Made by a program: the position numbers and the translations under genes
Part shown: piece after piece, positions 24,108-35,195 of the stretch
How the letters are laid out: every line of letters starts with the position of its first letter
How positions within the stretch are numbered: position 1 is the stretch's first letter
Assembly: GCA_021234155.1 (NCBI GenBank)
Contig: JAJEKV010000054.1
Span: forward strand, 186,001-250,000
DNA length: 64,000 bases
Direction: 5' to 3'
Source: Isoetes taiwanensis
Taxonomy: Eukaryota > Streptophyta > Lycopodiopsida > Isoetales > Isoetaceae
Notes under the pieces: model-generated
The model's input: only the letters and a program-made list of their open reading frames with translations
Database searches by the model: none
Told to the model about the DNA's origin: nothing

Positions 24108-24465
24108 GTGGAATACCAGGGGCATGTTTGAGCCACGGGTCATGTTTAAGCCTAGGCCATATTTGAGCCAAGGTGGCATGTTTGAGCCTAGGGAATGTTT
24201 GACCGTAGAAATAATGCTTGAGCTTAGGTAGTATGTTTGAGCCTATGTGGTTGTTTGAGCCTATGGCATGATTGATCCTAGGGCAACACTTCAGCCTATA
24301 TGGCATATTTGAGCTTAGGTGGCATATTTGGGCATATATGGCATGTTTAAGCCGAGGCGTATTAGCCTATGTGGCATGTTTGAGCCAATGGCATGTTTGA
24401 GCCGCGTGTCTTGTTTGAGCCCAGCTGGCATGTTCAAGCCTAGGGGCATGTTGAGTCTAGGGGCA
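24108..24465. repeat. Degenerate minisatellite, ~20-bp unit
   Basis: Around 17 imperfect copies of a unit close to GGCATGTTTGAGCCTAGGT lie head to tail. Units vary from about 16 to 25 bp, and a GCATGTTTGAGCC core is recognisable in most. Any reading frame here is a by-product of the repeat. Confidence 0.9.
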
Positions 24466-25482
24466 TCTCCGGGGAGTTATACGCTAATGCCCACCCTCTC
24501 AGAGCTTGGTTCCCCTATCTGATCATTGGATCATCCATTCAAGGATCCTGTTTCAAACAGGTAAAAAAGAATCCAAGATTGATCCAAGAGAGCTTATCAA
24601 ACTACAAAGCGTCCTATGGTCGATCATGTGTATAAACCCAACCATTTTGTCGTTTGGGTAGTATGGAGGCTCCAAAATTGCAATTCGAATTTGCCGTATC
24701 ATCCAAAATGATGAGATTACCCTAAGAACCAAGATCCACGATCAGTTTTATCCAAGAAAGAAACATGAACGACCTACATGGCAATATTCCACAGGCACCA
24801 CCTAGGCCTATTGACTACAAGTGTGTTACGCGAGCTATTTTGGTGCTCCTTGAAGAAGGGGTGGTCTTCTGCCCACAAAACTTGGTCCCTAGGGTAATGT
24901 CAACATTCTGAATATGTTGGCAAAGTTGATTCATATTTTTTGGAGTGGGGGAACTGCTCTCCATTGCCACGGCCTTTGGGAGAGGAGTTTTGGGGCAACC
25001 TGCTTCTGGGGAGTTTTTTAACAGCCTTGGTCAAATCTGACTAGGATATGGCATATGAAACGTGAACCTTGTGTTTTGCTAGTTTCTTGAAAGTTTTATG
25101 TTTAGAGGTTGAGTTTTGGTCATTTGCACTTGGGACCAAGAATAGGGTCAAGGTTGCATACGTTAAATATGAACAAAGTATGAAACATATGGAACTCTCT
25201 TTTATTTATTTATTGCAAAAATATGCGGTTGTAAAAAAAAAAATCGGTCAGTAGAAAGTCGTAGGAAAGTGACACGGCCACGAGAGTTTAGTGACTCGGC
25301 CACTAAAGAAATGAAATTTGAACGTACTGACCATCCCAAACTTTCCCAAACATTATTGCTCTCGCAAAAGCTGCTATTGAATTCGAAATAACAGGTCGGA
25401 AGGAGGATAAATCCAAATCGATTCTGTCAGTTCTCCTTGCTCCGCATTTCCAATTGCGACTTCTCAACTAGGTCTTCATTTC
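24466..25482. other. Unassigned DNA upstream of the CACTA remnant
   Basis: No gene is recognised. The last 200 bp, from about 25.26 kb, may belong to the body or to a captured part of the CACTA element that follows, but nothing marks a boundary. Confidence 0.3.
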
Positions 25483-26863
25483 ATGCGACAGAAACTCGAG
25501 CTTCAAAATATAAACCCTTCAACAACCTATCAACTGATAAGGCTTACATTTCAGAGGCCTAGGGTTTTTTCAAATCAAGTCGAGCAAGTCTTCTTTTATC
25601 CAGATTCTGACAATAATGATTGGTGGATCATTATGCATTCTCAACCTAGATCCCGTCTTGTGACTGGAATTCCTGCACCTACAGATAACATTGGGCCAAT
25701 ATTTGATGATGAAGATCGACAATTTGATCATATAGCAGAGGACTTTACACCCATAATAGATAGGGAAGTTGATGTATCACACTTTTACAATATTGAAGGC
25801 AATATTACATCTATATAACATAATGAAGGAATAAATGACACATGACCTCAAGTACCAAATTTGAAGAAGATACCGATTTCATTGGGGATCTCCAATGATG
25901 ATCTCTCCTCCACGAGATGAGGTTGGAAGTAGTGGGCAACTAACTAAGTGACGATAGCATTAATGAAGATGAAGAAGCTCTAAGCATTGGTTCACATTTT
26001 AATTTGCATACAAATTTGCATTTATATTTGGATGATGATGAGTTGGACGACATTGAGCATGATATCGAAGATCAATTCAATGCTTTGTGACAATTTAAGT
26101 TGAATTTCTTACAAAAGTTTGCTCTAAGTTGCTTTCCTTGCAATTTGATTAGATATTTAAGATTTAAGGACATACATGCATACACACATAAATATTGAAT
26201 ATAATGTTTATGCAATATTTCTAATGTTATTTATACGTTTAGCATATTATCATTAAAATCATGCTAATCTATTTGATTACTATAAATTGTTATTTGCAAG
26301 GTTGTTTCCCTATACTAGCTAGTGGCACTTTTGTGTCAAATTTAGCCCTTTTTGCGTCAAGATATTTATGTATTTTTACTTCACAATGTCACTACATTGA
26401 TACTCTTTTCACGCAATCATGAGACATAAATGCTACAATCTATAACAGAGAATTGATGTAAAATTGTCGATATGTTTGTCACTATAAAATGACACACACA
26501 TTTTACAAAAGGTGACAAGAACCTATTACAAAATCTGACACAAATGTGTAACAATATTGACTAAAACTTCAGAACTAGTGATGTTATAGTGGACACATAC
26601 CTATTGCTATATTTGACTTAAATTATGTCACAATCTTTTCGCAATACATGATGTAACTATCGTTAGAAAGCTAGTGAAATAAGTACCAAAATTTTGACAC
26701 ACATATGTCAAAAAAATGACGTTGTTGTTGACACTACTATGTTGACACAAGTTCTGATGCAATCAAATTAATTTGCGTCACTTTTAACCTTCTGACACAA
26801 ATCTGACAAACCTTAAATGTAGTGACACAGGGGTTGCCGCAAAAATCCTATCCTCTTGTAGTG
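25483..26863 (+). mobile_element. 3' half of a CACTA (En/Spm) DNA transposon
   Basis: The reading frame at 25483-25818 (111 codons) contains FSNQVEQVFFYPDSDNNDWW and VTGIPAP. This resembles the C-terminal DUF4216-type segment found after the TNP2 transposase of plant CACTA elements. A short acidic coding tail follows to about 26090. At 26330-26860 there are many copies of TGACACAA/TGTGTCA in both orientations, a typical subterminal array. The element ends ATCCTCTTGTAGTG at 26863, which on the reverse strand is CACTACAAGAGGAT, the expected terminus. No 5' terminus or TNP2 catalytic core lies in the window, so the copy is 5'-truncated or rearranged and not autonomous. Confidence 0.72.
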
Positions 26864-27990
26864 CATATTGTGCCAGTATTTAGCTATGGATGAGCAGATC
26901 TTGAATATTGCAGCCTATTAATCTAGGCCTAGTTGTTGCAAGAGTGTGATGGTATTACATGCTTGGATGATGTCTTTTCCTCAAATATGATGGAGTTTCT
27001 TAGAGATGGATACTTTGCAAGAAATGGATGCCAGAACTTTTGGTATTCTAAGGTCTGAGAAGAGGGTTGAAGAATTTTTGCATATCAGTAAGGTATATTC
27101 TCCGGGTTGTGCTTCAGGATCTTATGTCATGATTCAAGGAAATTTTCCTGTAGTACTGCTCCTTGGAAGAAGCAGAAAAGTTATGCCATTTGAGTACTAG
27201 ATCTTCACTCTGTAGCTAGCTCTATTTCTACTTGATGGATTGAAGGCAGCCAAGCATCTTAGGCTGTTGCTTCATGTGGTAATGGGTTGGATGTGTGGGT
27301 GGCATTTGGTTCTTCCCTAGTTTGTCCATGGCAGATATCTATATTTTAATATGAGCCTTGGATGGTGGCATGCCTCCCTCGTGTTGCCCTCTCCTATTCC
27401 AACTAGGAGGAGGTGTAGTTTCTAGAAGTAGTATGTGACAGGAAAATCATTGAAAGGCAAGAGGTATAGGAGGCTCGAGGTACGGGAGAACCGAGGGCTA
27501 TCACAGCTATGGTAGAGTATGATAGAGACGGAACCCAGGCAGGTGGATTAAATGAAATGTGGAGTAATGGACCACCCTTTTGGGGAGGCTATGGATGTCT
27601 CTATAATGGGAAGATGGTGAGGATTTGACTATTCTCCTTGTAGTACCCTTATAAGGCTCTGTAGATCAAGGCCGAGTTAACGCGTGGGAAGGAGTTCTCT
27701 ATTGCTTGTTCTTGTTTGCCTGTATTTTCGAATCAGGAGCGCATTGTGGTGTTGTTTCTAGGTTGTTATGGGATCTCACCTTAATCTGGTCTTCTATGGC
27801 ACTGGTACTTCCTAGATCTACATCTGGGTTACTTTTGTAAAATACTTTCCATCTGGCAACCATGGGCATGTGAATTCTTCCTATCTGGCCTATTGTGGAG
27901 CTTGAAATAAGGTCATAAGGTCTTGTACTGTTTTTTTTTTATGAATAAAATCTAAACATCTTGTCTGCGAAAAAAAAAATAAAAAAAATA
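26864..27990 (+). mobile_element. Possible LINE 3' end with poly(A)
   Basis: The DNA is moderately GC-rich with short broken frames. It ends with GGTCTTGTACTG, a T-run, ATGAATAAAATC and then an A-rich tail at about 27970-27990. This order is common at 3' ends of plant L1-type LINEs. No reverse transcriptase motif is visible and no target duplication was identified. It could also be a retroposed transcript. Confidence 0.35.
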
Positions 27991-29140
27991 AAGCTAGCAT
28001 TCAAGTAAAGCACCCCGTAAGCACCATGTGGTGCTGGCAAAGGTGCTCCCTGGATAGACAACTTCTGTCATGTCAAGGTCCAATCCTTTAATAACTTGAG
28101 CTTCTTATTTTCCATGTTTCGGAAGAGATCAGCAACTCGGCATTTACATTCAAGTTTCTCATCAATGGTGATAAGGAGTCCTGAGTATAATGCACAAGTC
28201 TCTCTTATATATGCTCAAAGTTTCTCCTTTACATGGTAAACTAGGACTCAAGCGATGAAAGGATTGTCCTCCAGCTTCTACGGTTTCAAATTCGAGATTC
28301 CCTTAAATGTCCAGTTTAGAGGGCAAATCTTAGAGGGCAAATCTTAGTTAATGCCAATTTAGAGGACAAATATGGCCATGGTAGCAACTTCTTCACATAG
28401 CAGAAATGGTGTAGTTTTCAAATGTGTTCAAAACCACGATGGTCAATGGGATTCTTTGATTGGGTATCTAAGCTTTGACAAGAGGTTGATAAGCAATTAA
28501 AGCAATGAAGTTGAACTTGTTCAACTACACATATCCAAAATTTAAGAAAAGAGAACTTCAATTTGTAAATAAAGCAACTAAACCCCAAGTTGGCAGAAAA
28601 TTGATCAGTCCTCATTTGATTGGTCATAAAAAATTATTGTCATTTTAGCCAAACACCCTGTTTTTGGGGCATTTTCGCAAAAGCTGAAACGATTTGGTCA
28701 TCCTTTCCCAAAACAAAATTACATACAGCCTAGTTCCAAAAATATTCTCCCCCATCTCACTGAACACCAATGAGCCTTCATTCAAGTACACAACTAGCCA
28801 ATTACTACGTGTTTTTACCAGCTGCATAATTTCACCTATGCAATTGCACTCATGATGTGCAAATGATATGGTAAATAAACTTTCCAAGCAGTGGAAGCTG
28901 CATTTGCAATAAATCAAATTGCGCTCTTTTTTGTACTTGTTTTCATTCTTCCATTCACATTTTGTGCGTACATCCCTTCGCTGGGTGCTCTGCAGCAGGA
29001 TGTGATGACTGCACCACATGACCCAAGGAGGTCCATTTGGTAACTGGATATATTGGTAGACCATCACCTTTTCTTGTGCTCAGCTTTTCTTCTACCGGTA
29101 TGGTCAGAGAAGAGAATATATCTGACAGAATTAAGGTGAT
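27991..29140. other. 3' flank of the BRCT gene
   Basis: This stretch lies just beyond the stop codon of the minus-strand BRCT gene and would hold its 3' UTR. Open frames on the minus strand (for example 28645-29067) have no recognisable motif and may be untranslated exon. A small duplicated phrase, AGAGGGCAAATCTTAG, occurs near 28320-28345. Confidence 0.4.
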
Positions 29141-32100
29141 CTACACGGATATACGAAATGAATTCAGGAGCTTTTCTATCAAAGGATACTTGGAGAGATC
29201 TAACCGATACACAACTATTCCATTGAATATCAGCTCAGTGGAGTGAACCTTCACACCTGCAGACGTTTCTCATTATTTCATGATAAGAGAAATAAAACTG
29301 TGCACGAGGAGCGAAGGCATATGGGTTTCCTTACCCTTCTCAAGCAGAGCAGCACATAGCTTACGATCTTCTTCACAAGATATTACCAAGCATGGACATG
29401 TGGCACTGTACCGTGTAGTTACCTGCAAATTATAATCGATAGTATATCCACATTGAAAACTGGAGCGCGATGTGAATGTCAATATCACTCTATTTTGATT
29501 CCATTCACATGCATTAAGACAGCCAGAAATTCGTCATCATTCATATTATTATTTCTTCAGTTAGACAAATTATAACTTTCACCAAACGACTTTCCACAAG
29601 ATCCTGGCTGATCTTAGATATGGCATTAAAATCTAGTAATGGCATGCTTCATTTTTTGCTACTTAAATGTCTGAAGTTCCACACCCCAAAAGTCCATAGC
29701 CCATTCATCATGCCAATTACATAAAGGTCAGTGCATTCACTGGTTCAAAGGTGACATGTCATTATCATGTGGTGTGACATATGTCATCTCAACTTTCTGG
29801 TTACATCTGATTACCCAACAAGGATTGAACATTCAAATGGTATAAGCCACGTTCATAACTTAACTTTCCATTACAGTGTCAGTCTGAACAGTCTGTGCTT
29901 TACTCTATCCTTTATACAATGGAAACGAAGCAATGGTATAGCCAATGTCACAAACCTCACCACCTGCTGCCTTCACTATTGAGGAAATCGCCTCTGGCTT
30001 GGCATTGCGAGTGACATATACCTTCATACCCTGTATTGGGAGGTCATGTGTGATTTAAAAAAATAAAGAATAGGGTTCTTAATACAAAATTTTTGAAACT
30101 TGGAACCTGCAAAAGTGGCCTTTGCTGTGCTGCAAAAATAGTGGTCGGCATGGAGAAACCCAATTCTTTTTCCTTCTTCAGATCTCTGAGAATGTATGGT
30201 TTGTCATTTATATAACATCCAGCCATGCCACAGCTTTCCAACCACAAAACTGTAACAACCGGTTTCCCAGAAGCCATTGCTTCTAACATGTTCCCAGTTC
30301 GAACAAATTTGTCTGCAACAAAGTGTGTACAATCTGAAACATTGTTTGCAACGTTTCCACCAAGCTTCATAAGTATCTACAACAAAGACAACAAGAAGTT
30401 GAAAATCAACTAGTGGAAAGAAACTAACAATTTCACACAGTATACCTTCTTCTGGTGCTTGACAATGTCACTGGATAACCCATGACTAAATAACACATAC
30501 ATCATCTCAGTCTTGCGTCGTTTTCTTCCACTGCTTGTAAGAGGAGTTTCTGTTGCCGATGGCACAGGCGCATTTGACAATTTGACTATGTCTAGATGCT
30601 GTCTCCTCTGACCTGATCTTGAAACACGAAATGGGAGCTCCTTTGGGGTTATGACCTTTTGTTTTGGTGTCTCCGGCAAAAGTGAAGGCTCTTGGGACCT
30701 ATCTTTCCTAATGCTGCCAGTTATTCTATTCCTTTCTTTTATTGGAACTGTTCCCCTTGCTCTCCTTGGAATAACAGGAAAGAGCAACGCAGCACGCTTC
30801 TCAGTGCTCTGTGCAGTTGCACATTTATCAACAGTTTTCCCCGATTCAAGTCTTGCCTCCAATCCACAATCTGCAAAGTTCCGACTTTTCGTTGACCTTG
30901 TAATCTCCTCTGGTGCACAATTTCCAGGTTTAAGAGCTGAGATTCTTGCTGACCTTCTCGTTGAATCTTTCATCAAAAAGGTCCCACTGTTTCCTAAGGT
31001 TTCAGTAGTAGCAAGAAATGACTTTGACCTTTCCTGTATCATAGTCTTAGATGCACTTTTGTTCCCTGATTTCCTTCCTAGAATCTGTTCAACGCATGAA
31101 TGTTTCTTTTCTTCTTTTCCAGTTTCGTCAACGTTAGCAGATGACTGAATTTGAAATGTATCATTTTTATTAGAATGCCGCACAGGCTTACCCATATTTA
31201 TATCTTCCTCGACTTGGCAATTCTTAGCCTCTTGTTTGGCCTCTGATTGCTCAGAAACCTGCTTTATGTTCTTCCCAAAATCATTGGCAATTGAACATTC
31301 ACGCTTGCTTCTTGTAGTACTTGAACGTGTTCTATTTCCCCAGATAAGGTTGTTACTTTTTGCGGCTTGGGTGGATGGAGGAGAAGGCAAAGAGGCACTC
31401 TGGTTTAAAGTTGGTGCATGGCTTGCGACATGAACACAAGATCCATGTCTCATTATTTCAATAGCCTCTATTGCTATTTGGGTCCCCATCCCAATTTCGA
31501 CCTCCTCGGCTATAGCCAGTTCCGGCACATTCTCTTCTTCTCCTTGGCCTCCACCATGTCTTTCCACAGGAGAAAGCTTTTTGTGCTTTGAAGGGTAGTC
31601 CTGGTTTTCAAAATAATCTAACATAGTTTCACCGTTTGTTGGTGAGATCGCTACTTGCTGAGCTAAATTGTCTGCACTAGCATGTTTATCTTCATCACGA
31701 TCATGCAGTAATTGGTGAATATTCTTCCCTAGTACATCTGATCCTTCAGGTACTTCTTGCCATTTCATACTACCGCGCGTTTTCTCTTCCTTGCCAATAA
31801 GATCTGCTCCACCAGTTTTATTTTGCTGTTTTAAGTTATTCTTCCCTGCTTTTACCCCTGGAGGACTCCCTTTTGTCCTTCTTTGAACAAATGCATGTCT
31901 AACCTTCTTTGACTTTTGAACTTGGGGACTATAGGTAGCCTGAGTTTCTTTGCTTGGATGGTTGTTCTCTTTTGACGCATGAAACTCTACAGCTTGTTGG
32001 CTATCTACCCAATCAAAGACCGTCAACCCGTTCGCAGAGCCATTGGCCTCTGCAACCTGGACAATTGACTTCATTCCTGGATTGATTGACTTTTCCAATG

Positions 32101-33214
32101 GAATAAGATTGATATCACTTTCTACTTCTAAATTAGGATCTTGTGAAAGCCCTATGCTGTTCATCCAAACCAGCTTATCCACCATACCTAGGGCAAGTGC
32201 TTGAGACTCCTCCCCAGGTTCTTGGGAGTTCAAATAATCCATATCATTGCCAGGTGGAACATGGAAACCCTTCCCTTGCTTCATTGAAAGTTCTGGTTCA
32301 AGTGAGCTGATAACTGGCTTACGTAAGTTAGTGGACTGCGAAGAACTTTGAAGTGGCATAAGTTCTGGTGTTGCAAAAATAAGGCGCCTTGTTTTTCTTG
32401 ATAGATCATCTGATGGGTAGTTTTTTATCTCGTCATCGTCACCATGGTCTATATTCAGAGGCCAAACACCATCATCAATATTTTGTTTAAGTGAACTAAT
32501 ATTCTTTGAACTGGCCATAGTCAAGGGACCTTGGTTTCCTTCATCTTTTATGATAATGTCATTGTTAATCTCGTTCAATCCAGTAGAAGTAGTGCAACTG
32601 TGATTGTTCCACGCCAAACATGCTTTTGTGATCATATTGCCTTCTGCTAGAGAATGCCTTCCATGTTCTAAAACGTATCTGCATGGTATTTCTGTCATTT
32701 TCTCTGCTGCAAGTCAGTCACCGTCAAGACAGATAAAGACAAGCGATACAGAAAGATGACATTACTGGAATTGCTATGTTCAGATATGAAAAACCTACAA
32801 TCCCATAACATACAAAGTTTTAAGTCTAACTTCAAGCCCTCAAAAAAAAAGATATAACGTCTCAGAAGCAGTTATACCTTTGTTAGAGGCATTCAAAGGC
32901 TCCATCTCAGGGTGCAGTTCTTGACGCAATGTGCTATCACAAACTTCTGCATCCTCGTCTTTTGCATCAGGCAGCACCACTGTATCCCCAGAACCTCCAC
33001 TATGGCTGGAATTATCGTTGTAATAACTTGACATATTTACTCCCATCTGCTTTTCCCATTCCACTAACTCGTTGGCACATTCCTCCTCTGTGTCTAGCTG
33101 CAGTGTCCGCCCAGCTTCTGCTTCTTCACCTTCTCCGACTTCACATGTCACAGGCGTATCTGCTATACAAGTTTCTTCAAAATTGCAATCAAGAAGCTCT
33201 GTGTCTGCATCCAT
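29141..33214 (-). CDS. Tandem-BRCT nuclear DNA-damage protein (MDC1/PTIP-like; Arabidopsis At3g21480 type)
   Basis: Six exons are supported: 33214-32878, 32706-30446, 30376-30107, 30030-29956, 29422-29335 and 29256-29141. All introns are GT-AG and phases agree, giving 1048 residues. The first 850 residues are polar, acidic and low in order, with a basic SSGRKRRKTE stretch just before the domains that could serve nuclear import. BRCT 1 (about 850-955) shows MYVLFSHGLS, LGGNVANNVSDCTHFVADK and the core tryptophan in VVTVLWLESC. BRCT 2 (about 957-1045) starts GMKVYVTRNAKPEAISSIVKAAGGE and ends VHSTELIFNGIVVYRLDLSKYPL. Tandem BRCT pairs usually bind phosphoserine motifs in DNA-damage signalling; that role is inferred. 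The acceptor of exon 5 lies at the edge of a repeat shared with 19.1 kb. Start chosen as the first ATG of an acidic exon with no upstream extension. Confidence 0.87.
29423..29518. repeat. Intron-4 block shared with 19101-19196
   Basis: These 96 bases form the 3' end of intron 4 of the minus-strand BRCT gene, including branch and acceptor region (TATAATTTGCAG). They are identical to 19101-19196. Here the sequence runs on without the Mutator-like insertion, so this is an uninterrupted version of that site. Confidence 0.9.
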
Positions 33215-33846
33215 CTCCAGATTTAGCTAGGATCGCCCAAGATGAGCATTCCTTGCAGTTTGCCAATTAGGGTTCCATAAGCTTTTTCAAAATCTCAGAC
33301 AAAATTCAAATTTTGGGCGCTGTTTACATGTGGGCCACGTGTCCGGCAGCCTCTCAGTCTCAACGCGGGAGAAGGATGCTGTAGAAACAGGCCAAAGGTT
33401 TACATTGGCAACTGAAATTCAGACTCCCACTGCCTCCGGCGATAGTCAGAAGAGGTTGTTTGCTTGCTTCTACAATTTTTTCCTAAGCTTTTCGTCCTTA
33501 TTTCCCCTCCTCCATAACAAGGCACCGTACCCCCTTTCTTATACGAGAACGAGAGAGCGGCTCTTGTTAACAGCCCCGCGCTTAACGAAACCATCTCCGA
33601 AGGAGATTAGCCCATTCGTTCTTTCCGAACGTTTTGTCCACCAAAAAATGGTATGTTTGAGAAGTGCGCCAAAAACGCTGATGGCCTAATACCTTGCTAA
33701 CATTAAATCGTGGTAAGTGTAATATTGTCAAGCAGAACGACAAATTTTACAGACCACATTGCTACCATTGGCCATACTCGAACCTTTCTTGAGTTTTAAA
33801 GTCTACCAGTAGTGGATTACTAAGTGACGAGGCACACACCAAATAA
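33215..33846. other. 5' UTR/promoter region of the BRCT gene
   Basis: The interval upstream of the minus-strand BRCT start is GC-richer than its surroundings, as plant promoter-proximal DNA often is. A plus-strand frame of 119 codons at 33330-33689 overlaps it, but has no motif and is probably accidental. No TATA box is obvious for the BRCT gene, as is common for DNA-repair genes. Confidence 0.4.
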
Positions 33847-34290
33847 TAGTGTAGAATTTATACCAATTTACTTAAGATCGTTACCCTTTTTTCTAACGTT
33901 GCAATTTAGTGGAAGGAAATTGACATGTTATGAATGGTTGATTGCAAGGGCCTAAATATATTGATAATTATTGGCTAGAATAGAGTTTATGCTTGCCCAA
34001 AATGAAATGTGGACTCAAACTTTGAGAGAGATTAGGGTTAGTCCAAGCAAAACAGGTTCAAAAAGAGAGTACAAAATTTCCAAACTTATTGATAGCAATA
34101 ACGGTACCTTCGCACCAGCCGTTAAGTTAGCATTAGGTTATTTTTTGTAACTACCTAGTTAAACTAATTGCGGTGGCCTTTACTGCGTCTTCTCGCGCTA
34201 CAACTGATAATGGGTAGTCTGCCATATCATTATAGGTCTTGTAGACATTCCGATATAGTTTCCATGTCATATTCCCGCATTTGCACCCGT
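33847..34290 (+). repeat. Duplicated block, copy A
   Basis: The block from TAGTGTAGAATTTATACC to TCATATTCCCGCATTTGCACCCGTT recurs at 37967-38424 with only a few substitutions. At its left edge the sequence reads AAATAA then TAGTGTAG. The A|T junction matches the point where the second copy abuts a Helitron 3' end. Confidence 0.92.
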
Positions 34291-34548
34291 TGCACTATTA
34301 GTCATAAGCTGTTAGCGCACATGCTTGGAGTGGATGTGGTGTCCAAAAGAACTTTAAATCCCTGCCTCAATTGTCCAGGTTCTTGGTGTCTCATCTGGAA
34401 TGCCAAGCACTGGCTGCACTGCAGAACTATCTCATTTCCTTGCAGCTCAGCTGGACCCAAGAAAAAAGAAGCTCGGGTCATAAGTAAATCATTCGGAACA
34501 AAACCTGGCAAAGCTTTTAGTTCTATGTGTTTATCTTTTGTGCCTAAC
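34291..34548 (+). repeat. ~255-bp repeat, copy 1
   Basis: The segment from GCACTATTAGTCATAAG to TGTGTTTATCTTTTGTGC recurs at 34944-35195 with scattered differences. The two copies flank the possible exons at 34598-34837. Confidence 0.88.
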
Positions 34549-34597
34549 CAAAAGCGAGCCTTTTCTTCTCTTATTTTCTTTGTTTGCAAACTTGCAG

Positions 34598-34837
34598 GAC
34601 CCCGTTCATTAGCAGCTTGGGGCCGTTGGTCTTTTCCTCCAAACAAGAGCAGCATCATAGGTGTAAGTATCTCTTCTTCTTCTTCTTTTGTATTTTCAAT
34701 GCCATAGCACTGACTTACATTCTGTTCTTCTTTGGCATAGGTTGTCAGCTAGACTGAGGATGGTGGCAGCCTTCAGAACTCTTAACAGATCTTTATCCCA
34801 ACGGAACGAGCGTCAATTTTATACCATCTCATCTTAG
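34598..34837 (+). other. Possible last two exons of an unrecognised gene
   Basis: A pyrimidine-rich acceptor TTTGCAAACTTGCAG precedes an exon-like piece at 34598-34660 that ends ATCATAG before GTGTAAGT. A second acceptor, TTTGGCATAG, opens a piece at 34741-34837. The phases agree across the intron and the reading ends in TAG: ...TPFISSLGPLVFSSKQE then RLSARLRMVAAFRTLNRSLS. The product is rich in Ser and Arg, somewhat like small organelle-targeted proteins, but I do not recognise it. No first exon was found, so this may be a decayed or captured gene end. Confidence 0.25.
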
Positions 34838-34943
34838 AGATGTGCATTATATCGATCTGTTTGCTGTTGAAATGTTTGTAATAATCATTCAGGCTTGAAA
34901 TTGTGCACATAAGCTGCACTATGTAATTCCTGTGCCATCTTAT

Positions 34944-35195
34944 GCACTATTAGTCATAAGATATTAGCGCACATGCTTGGAGTGGAGGTGGTGTCCCAAA
35001 GAACTTTAAATCCCTGCCTCAATTGTCCAGGTTCTTGGTGTCTCATCTTGGATGCCAAGCATCGGTCAGGTGGAGAACTATCTCATTTCCTTTGCATTTC
35101 AATTTGGACCCAAGAAAAAAGAAGCTCGGGTCATAAGTAAATCATTTGGAACAAAACCTGACAAAGCTTTTAGTTCTGTGTGTTTATCTTTTGTG
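34944..35195 (+). repeat. ~255-bp repeat, copy 2
   Basis: This is the second copy of the block at 34291-34548, in the same orientation about 650 bp downstream. It carries small changes such as a rewritten stretch near 35060-35075. Confidence 0.88.

Noticed and set aside
30651-31148. 165-codon plus-strand frame opposite the BRCT gene
   Set aside because: It is the reverse reading of the large second exon and has no features of its own.
34168-34707. 179-codon plus-strand frame
   Set aside because: It runs across a duplicated block, an intron-like stretch with good splice sites and a CTT repeat; the open length is accidental.
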